64,000 nucleotides of DNA from Rachycentron canadum (GCA_038496675.1 CM076663.1:14491538-14555537), one strand, 5' to 3'; shown: positions 23,401-36,178, counted from the stretch's first letter. Notes: generated from the sequence alone by a model not told the origin. Numbers and translations: made by a program.

Positions 23401-24986
23401 TGTGTGTTCACCACTCCAGCTGTTTTCATGGTGTTGCTGCTGCCTGCTAAGGAAGTCCGACCGCAGATGTAACCCCACACTAGCTCAGGGAACTGGCTCG
23501 TGGCCATGAAGTGAAATAGAGTCCCACTATGGGAGTTTGGAAGGCACAATGTCAGCTGTGCCTCAGGTTATCATGTGACCTATAGCCAAACTCTGAAATT
23601 GTTTTCCATTAATTTCATTATTGTTCTGTTATCAGTGTTTTTAAAAAAGATTTGATTTGATTTAAGGCCTGACTACTTTTACATATATATGTTAAAACCT
23701 TCCCAGTGTCCATTACTATTGTAAACGATTGGACTGATGGGAATTTTGTTAGCTAAATTGAAATTTGATTTGTCATTGCACAAGTGAGTTTGAGATCCCT
23801 CCTGTGCCAAAGTGCTACAGAAGAACAGGAGCAACACTCAGCAGTTACCAGATAGCAGGTGTGTACAGATAATACTGTTAGTATTCCAGTAACACAAACT
23901 CCCAGTAAAACCTTACAGCAAAATGAATGGATGATAACTTTAACTGAAACTGCAGGAGGAACTGAGTGGTAGTCAGTGGATTTGGATAGTAGCTCAGCCA
24001 ACTTGCTTTGGCCATGATCTGCAGGCTCAGTTGACGTTAAGAAAGAAGCTCAGATAATAAAATGTGGACAGAGCAGAACATTGCGTCTATGCGACCTCTT
24101 CCACCTGAGCCCAAAAATAACAATGGACTCAGAGGACAGATAATAATCTTTCAGTTCAATCTAGCATGTGTCTTGAGTAATCGGCAAATGTAATATGATA
24201 GATGAATCTGGCAGGATTCATTTCGGCACTGCAGCTAGTTTCTTTTGGTGCAAAGAAATTTGTATTGGAGCCGTGAAGCTGTTGCTAAAAAAAATCTAAA
24301 AATTTACTTTTCCTATCTTTGATGGATGGGGCACTTCAGATAAAGTTATATGCAGTGAAACATGACTGTTTTCAGTTGAGAAATCTTGCACTGTGTTTTA
24401 TGTTGTATCCACTTATGGATTAATTATGAATTGTGGTTGTTGTCAGATTGCATTTAAGATGTACCTGGGAATCACCCCCAGTGTGACTAACTGGAGCCCA
24501 GCAGGAGATGAATTCTCCCTAATCTTAGAGAACAACCCGTTGGTAGACTTTGTGGAGCTGCCGGATAACCACAGTACACTGATCTACTCCAACCTGCTGT
24601 GTGGGGTCCTCAGAGGAGCCCTGGAGATGGTAAAGTCAACACTTCCAAGAATTTACACAATCTGAACATGTGCTAGTGGCTACTTACTTTATTTTAAGGA
24701 GGGAAAAAAGATCACTAGTCCCAATGTAGACTTTTTTGTAATTTGTATTTTTTGTAACATTGTGCGTTTAAACATTTATATAATACAGAAACAAATTAGG
24801 ATGAAAGGCTTTCTGTGCTTCCTGTTTTTGTGCATAGAATTGAAACTGAATATTAATCTGTTTCAGGTCCAGATGGCAGTGGATGTGAGATTTGTCCAGG
24901 ACACTCTGAGAGGGGACAATGTTACAGAAATCCGCATGAAGTTCATCAAGAGGATTGAAGAAAATCTCCCAGCAGGAGATGAGTAA
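20417..24986 (+). CDS. trappc3: Trafficking protein particle complex subunit 3 (Bet3), five coding exons, complete
   Basis: Trappc3/Bet3 is a core subunit of the TRAPP complexes that tether ER-derived vesicles at the Golgi and activate Rab1 (family knowledge). The CDS joins 20417-20458, 21568-21665, 22744-22843, 24447-24629 and 24867-24986. All junctions are GT-AG with matching phase, giving exactly 180 residues, the normal vertebrate length. The protein is nearly identical to the human one as I know it: SELFTLTYGALVTQLCKDYE, GVRLIEDFLARS, then GRC with C68, the cysteine that carries the acyl chain in Bet3, and NWSPAGDEFSLILENNPLVD. Differences cluster at the N terminus (MSRQSNRTTDSKKMN) and near the end (RFVQDTLRGDNVTE). 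The gene is divergently paired with smap2 and has its own AATAAA at 25710. Confidence 0.97.
21190..21246 (+). ncRNA. Pre-miRNA-like hairpin candidate in trappc3 intron 1
   Basis: The arms 21190-21207 and 21229-21246 pair at 17 of 18 positions (counting G-U), around a 21-nt loop. It lies on the transcript strand of trappc3 intron 1. I did not recognise a known miRNA. The stem is short for a microRNA precursor, so a chance or transposon-derived palindrome is at least as likely. Confidence 0.25.
21568..21665 (+). CDS. trappc3: trappc3 coding exon 2
   Basis: Encodes residues 15-46 plus two bases of the M47 codon (NSELFTLTYG ... NKQLDK). The acceptor is cttgtag|AACTC and the donor AAGAT|GTGAGT. 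Confidence 0.96.
22744..22843 (+). CDS. trappc3: trappc3 coding exon 3 (acylated Cys68)
   Basis: Encodes M47-K80 (GYNIGVRLIEDFLARSSIGR, then C68, QDFRETADVIAK). The acceptor is ctttcttag|GGGTTA and the donor AAG|GTAATT. C68 lines up with the palmitate-bearing cysteine of mammalian Bet3. Confidence 0.96.
22844..24446 (+). other. trappc3 intron 3
   Basis: The largest trappc3 intron (1.6 kb). It starts with a GA-rich segment (about 22895-23050), where a 103-codon Glu/Lys-rich open frame is purely compositional. No nested gene was seen. Introns 1 (20459-21567) and 2 (21666-22743) are about 1.1 kb each and also empty apart from A/T-rich runs and the 21190 hairpin. Confidence 0.8.
24447..24629 (+). 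CDS. trappc3: trappc3 coding exon 4
   Basis: Encodes residues 81-141 (IAFKMYLGITPSVTNWSPAG ... LLCGVLRGALEM), the most conserved core of the Bet3 fold. Phase 0 at both ends. The acceptor is ttgtcag|ATTGC and the donor GAGATG|GTAAAG. Confidence 0.97.
24867..24986 (+). CDS. trappc3: trappc3 coding exon 5 with stop
   Basis: Encodes residues 142-180 (VQMAVDVRFVQDTLRGDNVT ... ENLPAGDE) and TAA. The acceptor is ctgtttcag|GTCCAG. Confidence 0.96.
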   Translation, partial: VQMAVDVRFVQDTLRGDNVTEIRMKFIKRIEENLPAGDE

Positions 24987-25715
24987 TGGATATGAAGGAG
25001 TTATGCAAGGCAAGGCAAGGCATGGCACAACTTCACATCCAGACTGGAAGGATGAATGAACCAAACTCAAAACATCAAGCTGAGTGGTACATCTCAATAG
25101 TGCTTTTCCTTTTCTTGCAATCTTGAATATAGCCAGGATGTTGAAAGATTGTTAACATCATAGCCTTGATCTCCCACATTAATAATTTGAAAGGAATCAA
25201 GGTTGATATGACAAAAACACTCCTCAATTTCTAGGCTCTCCATCCTCCTGGTTGTTTTTCTTCAATCTGTTATTAGGAGAAGAATGTTGGGAGTTAGTTA
25301 GGAGAGACTATTGAGATGAATCCCACAGAAAAAAAGTACACTATTGAAACACAACACAACATCATAACATGGCTTTGTTACTGATGTGCAGCAGAGTTTG
25401 AGAGTTTCTCCCTAATGACAGCCGTCAGTGTAGAGGGGTAAGAGAACACCTTGGACCATTTTTCTGTCACCCTCCCCTGTGGAAAGTCACTTTTCTGTAT
25501 TTCTTTATTGGTTTCTTGAAAGAATGATGAGTTTTCATTTGGCCATGTGTCACCTGTTATCTTTTTTCTTTGGTGCAAGGTTTGAAAGCCCAGCAAGTAA
25601 TGTTTGTAATTCTTTCATGTTTGTCTTGTTTCTTTCTTTTGTAAATGAAATCACATGCTATATTGCTGCCAGTTGTCTGGCATGATAATTTATGTAGACA
25701 CATATGTCAAATAAA
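24987..25715 (+). other. trappc3: trappc3 3' UTR
   Basis: Begins right after the stop and runs to AATAAA at 25710-25715. A short (GCAAG)n-like stretch follows the stop (25007-25020). The length is inferred from the first canonical poly(A) hexamer with a downstream GT-rich element. Confidence 0.65.
25710..25715 (+). promoter_or_regulatory. trappc3 poly(A) signal AATAAA
   Basis: A canonical hexamer 724 nt after the stop, followed by a GT-rich stretch (cctcctgtgtttgtg) about 25 nt downstream. Confidence 0.6.
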
Positions 25716-26134
25716 TGCAACATATTTGATATAATGGTTTCCTCCTGTGTTTGTGAAAGGTTAGAGAGGTAACACTTCATAACATGCCTGTCGGGGGACC
25801 TGTAACAGGTTTAACTACTCACACACATATACTGTGTCCTCTGCACCACCGTAAGTTGTGTTTCAGTGTGTGACAGGAGTGCTATTCCTTTGGAGTACCA
25901 CAGCCACTCTGCAAAGGCAAACAATAACAGACCTAATTTCTCTCTCATGTTTGTTCAGGGTACATGGAAGTAATCTGGGTGCGTTTGTTCATGTGTGCAC
26001 GTACAGAAAAAGGAATGGCTGCCTAACTAACAGTCACCAGTGCTAGGTTCTGGTTGTCACACCTGTGAATGGCTTTACTCCTCATTTCGGTCCACCGCAC
26101 ACCTCGTCAATAACTAAAAACACAGACGGCCATT

Positions 26135-26171
26135 CACACACACACACACACACACGCACACACACACACAA
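26135..26171. repeat. (CA)n microsatellite
   Basis: CA array with one CG interruption. Confidence 0.95.
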
Positions 26172-28138
26172 ATGATCCCTCGTCCCTCTTTAGAAGCAAA
26201 AATCTGTTCTGAATTCGATGAGATCATTAGCCATGTTTTTCTTATTCTGTCTTTTCTGTTTTACTGTGTAATGACAATAACATTTGTCACGAGTCTGGTG
26301 AAAGCACTGAGAGGATGAGATTGTTAGACTGGGATTTCCTTTTGGGAAAAAGCTGGAACACACTCTAAACATCCTACTATATAGGGTGCCGTTTTATTAT
26401 AGCTGCTATTACATGAATTCGTTTATGGTTTTACAATTTTTGTATTTAGAGAATTAAGATTGCCTCCTCTTAACAGCCACCAGAGGTTGCTGTGCACATT
26501 ATGTTCCTTAGCTGCAGGCTACACTGTTCTCTGGTATGTGACTTAAGTTATGTACATTAAGCATTTTTTGGCCAAAGATGGATATTGTGGGAGAAATACA
26601 TTCTGGTATGTGTGGGAATAGGACAGGCTATTGCTGCCTGTAAACATAAATAAAAGGTTCATTTTCATATTATTACTATGGAAAGTGGAGACAATTTGCA
26701 GTAGTGACCAATGCCAATTTGTGGACCCTAGCTTTGATTTGGCTCAAGATTAGAGAAACGATGACAACATGCAGTCTTTGTACTTTGTAATCCTTGGGAA
26801 GATGTATTAGGGTGGGATTTCTTAGTATTATTTACTGTCTTAAGCCTCTGCCCACTTCTGTCTGGGGTACTGCTCATTTAAAAGGATAAAGAGTGGAAAG
26901 TGGAAGCACTGTGAGGGCCGACAGCATGCAATAAGCCCAGTGGGCCATTAGGCAAGCTCTCAACACATTACTTGCACATATCTATGCACCCTGTAGGCCC
27001 GTGATGTGGATGGAAAGAGTGGCAGGAAATAGTTTTTTGTGCATAAGCTCAATGTAAATGACTTGGCAGAATTAGAGCTGTGAACCAGGGGGATGAACGG
27101 ACAGCTGGGTTTGTGTATTTGTGAAAACCTGTATCATTCTGCCATATGGTCGCAATATTTAACCTGACAAATGCACACATATATATACATTTACTGCACA
27201 TGGAGGCCAAAGTGAGGACGAATTTATTACCACCACTGTACTCACAAATAGGTGTTAATATACACTAGAAGGACCTTGTCCAAACACACACACAGGCCAT
27301 TTTCTGTTTCCTGGCCCTTAAGGTTCCAAGTACCAGTATGTCTGTTAAGAGTTTTGTGCTGATTGTTTCCACAGTTTTAGCCATTAAACAAGAAAGCATG
27401 AAGACTACAAACTAACTAACGCTCTGTTATGACTTCACTCCTCATAACCTGTGCATCTGTGATTTCTATTCCCTTTGCAAGATTGCAGATGTTGTCACAG
27501 AATGAAAACACAAGGGGGAAAAAAAGAGTTGTTGTTGAGGCACTTAAGACTTTCCCTGAGCCATGAGGTATTTCTTTGAAGACGCTATTTTTATCTATTG
27601 TTTTTTCCCTCCTTTCTATTTCTCTCCCATAGTTCTTTAAACCCCAAACATGAACATGCACCCTGGGAGACAAACATTTCCCATCACTCATATCTCACAC
27701 ACAGGTTGTTCATTGTCTCATACTGGCAAATACTCTACATTTATTGTTATTATTTACAATAAGTGCTAAAATATTTTATTTTATGTTATTATTCATATTA
27801 TTTATTGCAGCTGACTACATTTTTCAGAAAACTTTATTAGGACAGTCCTGGAGAACAAGTAGCAAATGTTACAGGCTTGAGACAACGTGCGCCGATCTGC
27901 TTTAAGCCAGCTAAATGTTTCCATGTGGCCTTTATAGGAAACAAATGGTGAAAGGCACGCTGTGACAGTAAAGCCCAGTGCACAGCCTGGTATTGACCTG
28001 GACTTATTGTATACTGCATCCCTTTCTTCTACCTCCACTTCATCCGTTTCTATCGACTGTTTCTCTTGGTTTTCTCACTTCACTTTTATTTTTTTTTTTA
28101 AATTTTGGTTTCAGTCCCATCTTTCTCTTTTCTTAGTA

Positions 28139-28160
28139 ATGTCTCGCCAATGTGCTCAAG
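28139..28160 (+). CDS. Speculative first coding exon (7 codons)
   Basis: A pyrimidine-rich tract ending in AG is followed by ATGTCTCGCCAATGTGCTCAAG and a consensus donor GTAAGC. It would encode MSRQCAQ plus one base. Its phase matches the exon-like segment at 29281. A lone 22-nt segment can easily be chance; it is listed only because of that phase match. Confidence 0.15.
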
Positions 28161-29280
28161 GTAAGCCAGCAGTCTCTAAATCATCAGAGATGTGTGATCG
28201 TCAAAACGTTAATGGAATGATGGGAAATGTGTTGTCTCTCAGGTGAGGTTAAGGCTGACTGAGGATGCGGTCACAGAGGTTTCCGGAGTGTGTGTTTTGT
28301 GTCTTGTCAGTGGAAAGAGCGGAGATGACAGCAAGATGGACAGCACTCTTTAAGAAGAGAATGTAATGAGTCAGCAGTGAGCCAGTGTCCATGGTAAAAA
28401 ACAAAAGCTCCAGACAGTCTGAATTATTTTCCCAGGCAGCGAAGCAGTGGGAAGAGGTTGTTGATTTAATGAGCTTGTCGGGGATGTGCACCTGAAAAGG
28501 TGCTCTCAACACAAGACTTGTTGCATTGTTCACACTCTACACCTGTCAACTAAAACCCTGTGAAAGTGTAATTTTTGTGGTTTGTGTTGATGTATGTCTG
28601 GGATTGATGTGCATAAACACCTCAGTATATAAGCCTGGATGTGGTTTTGAAAGGTAATTATGAGTTGATTTGGTATTCAGTCACAGTATGTACCCACTGA
28701 AATCTTCTGCAGCATCTGCAAGCCATTTGGTATATGAATCATCTCCCACTTCCAGACAAACTGTTGAGCACTTCCTATAAATCTAATAACTCATGCTTTG
28801 TTCAGCCATTTAATATGGACTGTGCATCCGACAGAAAGTGAAGTTTTTAGGCCTCTCGAAGTTATGTTTGAGTCATCATGAGTGTTAGCAGGAAGGATCA
28901 GATGAGAAACAAAACTGGTAAAACACACCTCTCCAAGCTCACAAATAAAAGCATGGATCAAATACGGCAAACGTGCAATAAAATCCTGGATCACCAGTGT
29001 CATAAGGGATTTGTGTTAACAAAGAAAACATATTTTCAGCAGGAAGACATGTCAGGTCGAAATCAGTTCAAAGCCAGGTCTCTTTTCTGTATTAGCAGTG
29101 ACCTGGCAGGTTCCATGAGGGTTTCAGTTGGAGCCCTGGACGACGCCGAGCCATTTAATGCCTTGTTTTTAGTTTTTCCTCCTTCCCTTTCTTCTAGGCT
29201 TTTTGGATGGGAGCTGCTAAGCTGCCTTCACTCTGCTTCCAATTTCCTCCTGCTCTTTTTGTTCTTCCTCTTTTCTCCAG

Positions 29281-29353
29281 GATCCGATGAAGAGGAGTTT
29301 TTCGACGTTCCTGATGATACAGATTTTACCCGTTCCAGATCCTCTTTATCTAT
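29281..29353 (+). CDS. Speculative exon encoding an acidic FFAT-like motif
   Basis: A strong acceptor (ttcttcctcttttctccag) precedes an open frame encoding SDEEEFFDVPDDTDFTR. EFFDVPD in an acidic context resembles the FFAT motif (EFFDAxE), which binds VAP proteins at ER contact sites and occurs in OSBP, CERT and VPS13 proteins. The donor after TCTAT is weak (GTGCCT). A second acceptor at 29429, giving a 75-nt intron, keeps the frame open for about 68 more codons. No parent gene was recognised. Confidence 0.25.
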
Positions 29354-29831
29354 GTGCCTCATTTTCCCACAATACACTCAACTTTTGTCTTGTTTTTCTC
29401 CCTCCTTCCCTTTTTCCTGACCCCACAGCCGCTTGAGTTGGAGTTTATGTAACAGTGGCAGAACTTTCCAGCTTGGATCGGCCTCACTTGAAGATGGAGC
29501 GAGAAGAATGAGAGGGAGAAAAGGAAAAAAAAGTGTCATGTATAATTTTACACTAGCTAACCCTGAGGGCAAACGACACCTAACCTTAGACTTCATTATT
29601 CCAGGGCCTTTTCCTCCAAATGCACATATGTAAGCATATATTTATATCAGTCTCCCAGGCAGTAACAAATACGTTAATTCCAATTGAAAAGCAGGAATGT
29701 GAAAGTCCTGGTTTGCCCTGGACTAAAATCAAACCAGGCTTCCCTCCCAGAGCACAGGGCTGCCTAGAGGCTGCACACCAGCTGCACTGGACGGGATATC
29801 TCTGCTTACCACTGCCAAGCATGAACTGATC

Positions 29832-29863
29832 GTGTGTGTGAGTGTGTGTGTGTGTGTGTGTGT
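29832..29863. repeat. (GT)n microsatellite
   Basis: GT array with an AG interruption near the start. Confidence 0.94.
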
Positions 29864-32800
29864 CACATTAAAGTCTTGGAGTGACAAAACACACACCATA
29901 CACTGATTGGAGAGAAGCACTTCTGATGACGCATGTTTCCCAAGCAGGCCATCTATCTAACTTTTAAAGCATGATATCTGAGATAATATCACAACATAAA
30001 TCTAGACACCAGCTCTGAGGCTTTATGTCTTCAGCAAGTCATTTATTATCCACCCACTACAAGCACCTCTCACACCAGTCAGTGTGATTGTAAAGGGTCT
30101 GGATGTCCTATTATGGAGGCTAGACATTTCAGGTCTGTGAGTATGACTTTCCATATAAAACACCTCAAGCTGTCACACTGGAAAACGAGACTGGAATTTG
30201 AAGGGTGGACTGGGATTCATGGCAAATCCCCTTCATGAGAGATGCATGATGGGGCATTATTAGTTATATTTCCATCAAACTCTTCAAATTTTATGGACTC
30301 TTTAAAGTGTTGAAAAAGTGAAACATCAGTTAAGTGTCCTACATTCATCGAGGTTAATCAGACACTCTCAGGTGGGTAGATTTATTGCTGTGGTAAATGC
30401 TAATGTAAGGCTAATGTGTTGTGTGTTAAAAGGCAACAAACAGCCTTATTTTATCCACATTTTTTTCATCTGTAGTGTTGAATTATTTTTAAAAAAATGG
30501 ATGTCAGATACTTTTTGCACAACCTCTGAAGAATGTTTTGTGTAATGGAATTTAAAGGTAACATGCCAAACCTGTCACTATTGTGCTGGTTATCATGCCA
30601 CCTCTACTTTTCGACATGGCCTTCACAACAAGACCGTCTACAGCCACACTACCAGCTCTGTGAAGTTCTACCACTCTACTAGAAACTAATTTGAGCAAAA
30701 TGCAAACATTCCTCAATTTTAACATGCAAATGTTTTACATAGTATTTACCATGGTCACTATCTTGTTATCATGTTAGCAAACAATCACACCAAATTCGAA
30801 AACCCATCTCTTCACCAGTCCATTTTGACAACCCATTGTGTTTATACTTGTGCGTTTGCAAACTATGATTAACCTTAAGACTTGTGTCTTAAGAGAGCAT
30901 CTTAAGTGTCCTAAATCAATCAACAAGTTGAAAGTTTATTAGTGGTGTTGTTGAAACTATAGTGAAGTTCTTTTATAGCCTAGAATTAGATTTTTACTAA
31001 TGGCAATTGTATTAAGGTTTGAAAAAAAAAATCCTAAGACATAAAGGTATGAACAAATGATGAACAAACTAAGTATCATAAACTTTTTGTTTGTCGCAGA
31101 TCTTATTTACTGCAATAATTCAAAAGCCAGTGTAAAAAGATGATGCTAAATCCGGGTTATCAGGCAGCCATGGAAACCAACTTTTCCGGCAATGGGCTCG
31201 CACGCATGCTCACTACGTGGGTTACATTAGGTCCCGCAAAATACCAAAGGGCCTCAAAAGCATCAAAGCAGGTGTCAGTGTTTACAGCTGCTGCAAGGAT
31301 GAAGCGGAACTAAGCTGGAACAGTGTGGGGAAGCAAACAGGTAAACTTGTGTTCTCTCCACTCAACAGTGTTAATTAATGTGCCTCTGTCCCTGGTCTCT
31401 CAGCCTAGCTAACCAAGCTGAGCAGTGCCTCTCCTTGTCTGTCCGCCTTTCTGACTGTGAGAGTGAAAAGTGGGAGTGAAATACAACCATTAACAGCGTC
31501 AGACGTAACCACATGGCGCGTGCCTATGCATTCACAGGTGCGTGCATAGAGACCTGTCAATGCAAGTTTAAAACAAGGCAGGGGTGATCTAGTCTTCTGG
31601 TCAGGGTTTAGAAACAAATCTGGACTAATGCAAGATGGAGGGCAATGCACAGATTATTGATTAAATATTGAATTTACAATCTTGATTAGATGATTAGGTT
31701 AATCATCTTGATTAGGATCTTGTGAGGACTACACTTACCATCAGGTAGCAGCCAAAGCCTGTGTAATATTTAATTTTTTTCTACATTTTATATGTTCTTT
31801 AATTTCTCATTCATGTTAATGTTAACATTCACTTATCTTCAGATTATTTACAAAATGTAATCAGTACATATTGTTTCTCTATACATCATTCTGTTCTTTA
31901 TAGATGTTGAACCAACAGAGGGAGCAAGCAGTTTTAAAGGTGGGAGGGTTGTAGTGGATGACTTGGGGTTTGGATGTGACTGTGTGGCAAAGGCAAAAGT
32001 TTTCATGGCTCACAGGTCTGAGCAGAATTTCGTTAAGGTTCCCAGGGAGCTCAGGACCGTCTCATCATGGGGAAGTGGAAATTCAGTAAAAATTTAACTG
32101 AGATTTTGTGGGCGTAGCTGAAATTGGTACTGAACAATGCATAGAAGTCACAGTGTATTTTATGTAGGAAAATAATTCATATAGTGCCATACAAGTTAAA
32201 TGAGGGAGTAGGAGACATATTCCACATGCTGTTTTCAGACTTCAAATTTGCAGACCTGTTTACATCAATCGCCAAGTTGGTCTTGCATTTCATTACAAGT
32301 GGGATAAAAAAGTCTTAAGGCAAATTAGATTTGAGACTTTTTAGTCTTTAATCTGACTTGCCTTTAACTGCAGCTACCGTGTTTTGGCAAATGATCCATG
32401 TTGTTGTGGTATTTTAGTCTGGACCAAAGTAGTGGTTCAACTGACACTGCCATCTCTAAAACCACACCAAAGTCGTTAATAAAATAACAACAACAAAAAT
32501 AACAAATTTGTCCTCTCATCATTAACTTGTAATTTGAAAAACTAAACAAAATAAATTGACTCTGCTACTAAATGCATGATACTATAATTTCTGCTTTCTT
32601 GTTCATGGCATGGCCAATTGAGGTATTAGTTTCGTTAGGTACTATGTTTCTCCATGCTAATATTGCTGACGTCTGTGGTGATAAGTTTGCCCAACTGTGA
32701 AGTCTTCAAATTTTTTCTGTGGTTGCCAGGTTCAAGACCTCTTGTTCACCTGTTGGGCACAGACACAAAGGCCCCTGCGGTGATGAGAGATTTATGTAAT

Positions 32801-34446
32801 GGGCCGTATTTATTGGACAGGCTAATATTCACAGAACGTGCCTCCTCACTGATCCATGATGGAAATCAAAGGTCAGATGAGATTATGAGGCACAGTAGAT
32901 ATAAAATTGCTTGTGAAAGGTGGAGTACTCATACACCCAGTGCAGGAGAAGTGATTTTCTCTGCCATTTTATTGCCTGAAAATCAATAAAAATGGAGTGG
33001 CACCAAAGCCCTGTGTTTCCAGGCATATGATGTTACAAAATGTACCATTTTGGGGAACATGCAGCTATAACACAATGTAACAATAGTTTGATTTATGCTA
33101 ACAATCTTGGTTTTTGAACACCAAATTTGGCACAAGAGGCAATGTTTTACTACAAGAAAAAAGTTGTACTTCAGTTTACTTGTGTCTGAGAGAAAACATA
33201 AGGGCATGTATACCTTCATGTATTTATTGTCTGTATATTTGGGATGCATAAATGTGAGTATATTCTCAAATGGTGATGTTCATGGCAAACATGTGTAGCT
33301 TAATGTTCAACTTTTGCCCTTCCCTTTTCCTTGCTTATATCATTCAGTAATGTGAATACTGGGCCAAAACTTCTTAATTTTTATGACCTTTAAAAAATTA
33401 TGTTTGTGTCTGCGTGCGTACATGTTGTACTGCAGAGAAATAACCCCCAAACACGTGTACATGTGTGCATCTGCTTTACCTGTGTGCCTCCCCGTGAGAT
33501 TTTGTTACTCATACAATGCGGAGGTGCTGAAAGCGCTCTCTGCAGGCCTCATAATGTACGAATCTTTTTCCAATTAGTCAGCCAGGTGGGGCTTAGTGGT
33601 GCTTAGATCTACTGTAAATATGGCCCAGACAAAACACCCATTGGGTCCTACTCCAAAGGGACAGATAGAGAGAGAGGAAGAGGGAGGAAGCTGTCAAAAG
33701 CTGTGTAGCATTTTGTTGGATGGTTTCCGGGCCTCTCATGCTGCAGGTCAGTGTCTGGCGCTCTGTCTGTCAGTATCCACATCAGTCAGCCAGTTAAAGG
33801 ACAGTCATATGGTTCAGCTTCATGCAGGAAAAAAATTTGAGTTACAACCACACACATGGCCACAAACAGACCCACACACAAATATGAAACTGACTGGACA
33901 AGAAGCATGTCTTGTGTCAGCAGAGGGGTCACTTGTTTTCAGTAAACAATGTCACCAAGTGAAATTCTCTTTGTTTGTTAGTCTTTTCCACCACGGTCAT
34001 CTGAGCACACTGCGGTTTATGTTTCATGGTAACTATGAACCAAATTTGTTGTTACTATGTTGTGAGGCCATGTAATTATTTCCTATTTCCCATCCTTTAA
34101 TTCTATGAAGGTTTCTTTGATTCAGAAATTTAACCATAATCAGTTAAACCAAAATTGTATTGCAAAGAAACAAAGCTAAGTGAAACACAATCACTGAAAA
34201 CAATCTGTTTTCAGAAACCACATTTGGTTTCTTTTGTACTTGGTATGCTGTACACACCATGACATTTGAGTCATTTTCAGTGGACATAAAAGCCAGTGGA
34301 GCTGAGTGAATGAAACCTGGGTGTCCTCTGAGATGTGCTTTGGAAGACAAAAGCATGACTCGAACTGTTAGGGAGCATCCAACATTCACATTTTTTTCTT
34401 TCCTTTTATCTCTCCTTTGTCCTCTGTTCTATCTGCTTCTTGGCAG

Positions 34447-34534
34447 GTGTGAACGAGTGCAAATAGATGATGCTGTGAGAAAAATGAGGATGGGTGTCTG
34501 CCAAGATGAAAGCGATGACACTTTCTTTTCAGAA
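34447..34534 (+). CDS. Speculative isolated exon (88 nt)
   Basis: A pyrimidine-rich tract and ttggcag acceptor, then 29 open codons (CERVQIDDAVRKMRMG ... ESDDTFFSE) and a good donor, GAA|GTATGT. Both splice sites look genuine, but no family was recognised and no partner exons were found. It is probably a chance pairing or part of a lineage-specific transcript. Confidence 0.15.
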
Positions 34535-35206
34535 GTATGTTCATCTGGCGCAAGTAACCAGTTCATGACTTTGTCAACACAGCAGTGATTCCAAATCTTT
34601 TCTTCATCACCTAATATTCTTACCACAAACAGAACATTAAACACGTGTCACCCTCTAGAAAAGTGTGTCTATAAGGGCTTTTTAATATTTATTCCTCTTA
34701 AAATCTGAGAATCAATGAATATTTTTTTTAAGGCAGAACAGTAGTATGAAACATTGCTAATCCAAAAATGTTGAAATGCCATTAGCTCATCACCACTTAG
34801 CCATGCTAACAATGTGGCGTAAGGCATTGGTTAGTCCACTACTTGATCCAAACTTAAATGTCAAAAAGAAACTATTGAATGTCACAAAAAAGTTCGTATA
34901 TCAAATCAAAAAACTATCTCACTGATGTTGCTCAATTGTATAGTTATGTGCTGCAATGAGAATTTGATTGAAACACTAAATCTACTCTCACACCTGAAGC
35001 CGGAGGCACCAACCATCTCAATGGCAACACCTCTACCAGGGTGGACCTGCTTATGGAAAATCAATGACTGGACTGTTCAGAGACACAACCCCCCATTCAC
35101 ACCCAGCTCCGGTGCTGCATGGTCTGGTTCAACTTTACAACATGAAGGGGGGGTCTTAAAAACATGCCCTGTCACTACTCAACCTCCAAAAATGTCACTG
35201 ATTTGC

Positions 35207-35208
<2 letters not shown>

Positions 35209-35286
<78 letters not shown>

Positions 35287-35292
35287 ACACAC
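35209..35292. repeat. Long (AC)n microsatellite
   Basis: About 84 bp of AC with one AT interruption near the right end. Confidence 0.97.
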
Positions 35293-36040
35293 CTGCATAT
35301 GGTTCACCAGCCTTTGACACATGCTGGGTAGGTGGGGCCACAGTGTAGTGTTAGGGCTATATTTATGACATCATGACATCATCAGGCCAGGTAATGGAGT
35401 GCTGTGTCATGCTTTGTTTGGTTTTCCAGCGCTAACCGTATTAGCAATAACACCAGCTTTTCAGTCAGTGGAGGATATAACTAAGATTGGCGCACAAGTG
35501 TGAGGAGAGGAAAAAAACATAAAATAATAAACCAGGGGGTTAATGTGTTTGGAAGAAACCTGGCATTGAACGCAAGTGCGTAATTATAACAAGGCGCCGT
35601 CAATCGCAGTCATAGCTCCCTCGACCAGTGCCCCCTCTCTTCCTTCACACCTCAGTGACATCCGACCCACCCCCCCACCACCCCTACACACACACATCCC
35701 ACAACACTAACACTTTGTTTCTTGTGACGCGAGCCTCCTCTCAACACTCATACTCAACATACGATATTATGGTCACATTACACATATTGTACAGTCAAAT
35801 AATTGCAAGTACATTTACTTTAAAGGATTTAACCCATTTTCAACTACAATACAAACACAAATCACATACACTGCTCAGCTTTCTATTTGTCTTCTTTATT
35901 TATTAATTTTTATCAGTTTTAAATGATAATACTGTGGTTGCAGGAGCAGGGCCTGTTCATGGAAAATGTTAATATACCCAACAACACAAAAAAAAAAAAC
36001 CAAAATGTACATGTTTTTGATAATTATTGTTTGATTTCTG

Positions 36041-36100
36041 CAAGGCAAGGCAAGGCAAGGCAAGGCAAGGCAAGGCAAGGCAAGGCAAGGCAAGGCAAGG
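36041..36100. repeat. (CAAGG)12 pentanucleotide array
   Basis: Twelve perfect CAAGG units at the 3' terminus of the minus-strand L2 LINE, where this family ends in a short tandem tail. Confidence 0.97.
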
Positions 36101-36178
36101 CAATTTTATTTGTATAGCCCATTTTTACAAACAGTTTGTCTCAAAGGGCTTTACATAGCATCATAACAACATCCTCTG

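Larger units (their letters stand above)
25716..36040. other. Gene-poor interval
   Basis: No gene could be built. It contains (CA)n at 26135, (GT)n at 29832, (AC)n at 35209 and three isolated exon-like segments described separately (28139, 29281, 34447). Longer open frames at 28878-29420, 32654-32989 and 33596-34075 lack recognisable domains and coding-like composition. Confidence 0.6.

Noticed and set aside
28878..29420. 180-codon plus-strand open frame
   Set aside because: Mostly chance; only the short acidic segment after the acceptor at 29281 looks exon-like and is listed separately.
31685..31730. Short palindrome agatgatta-gg-taatcatct with cttgattag repeats
   Set aside because: Only 9-10 bp arms in AT-rich DNA; expected by chance in 64 kb.
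32654..32989. 111-codon plus-strand open frame
   Set aside because: No recognisable domain or coding-like composition; ends at an AT-rich stretch.
33596..34075. 159-codon plus-strand open frame
   Set aside because: Mixed low-information sequence with no family resemblance.
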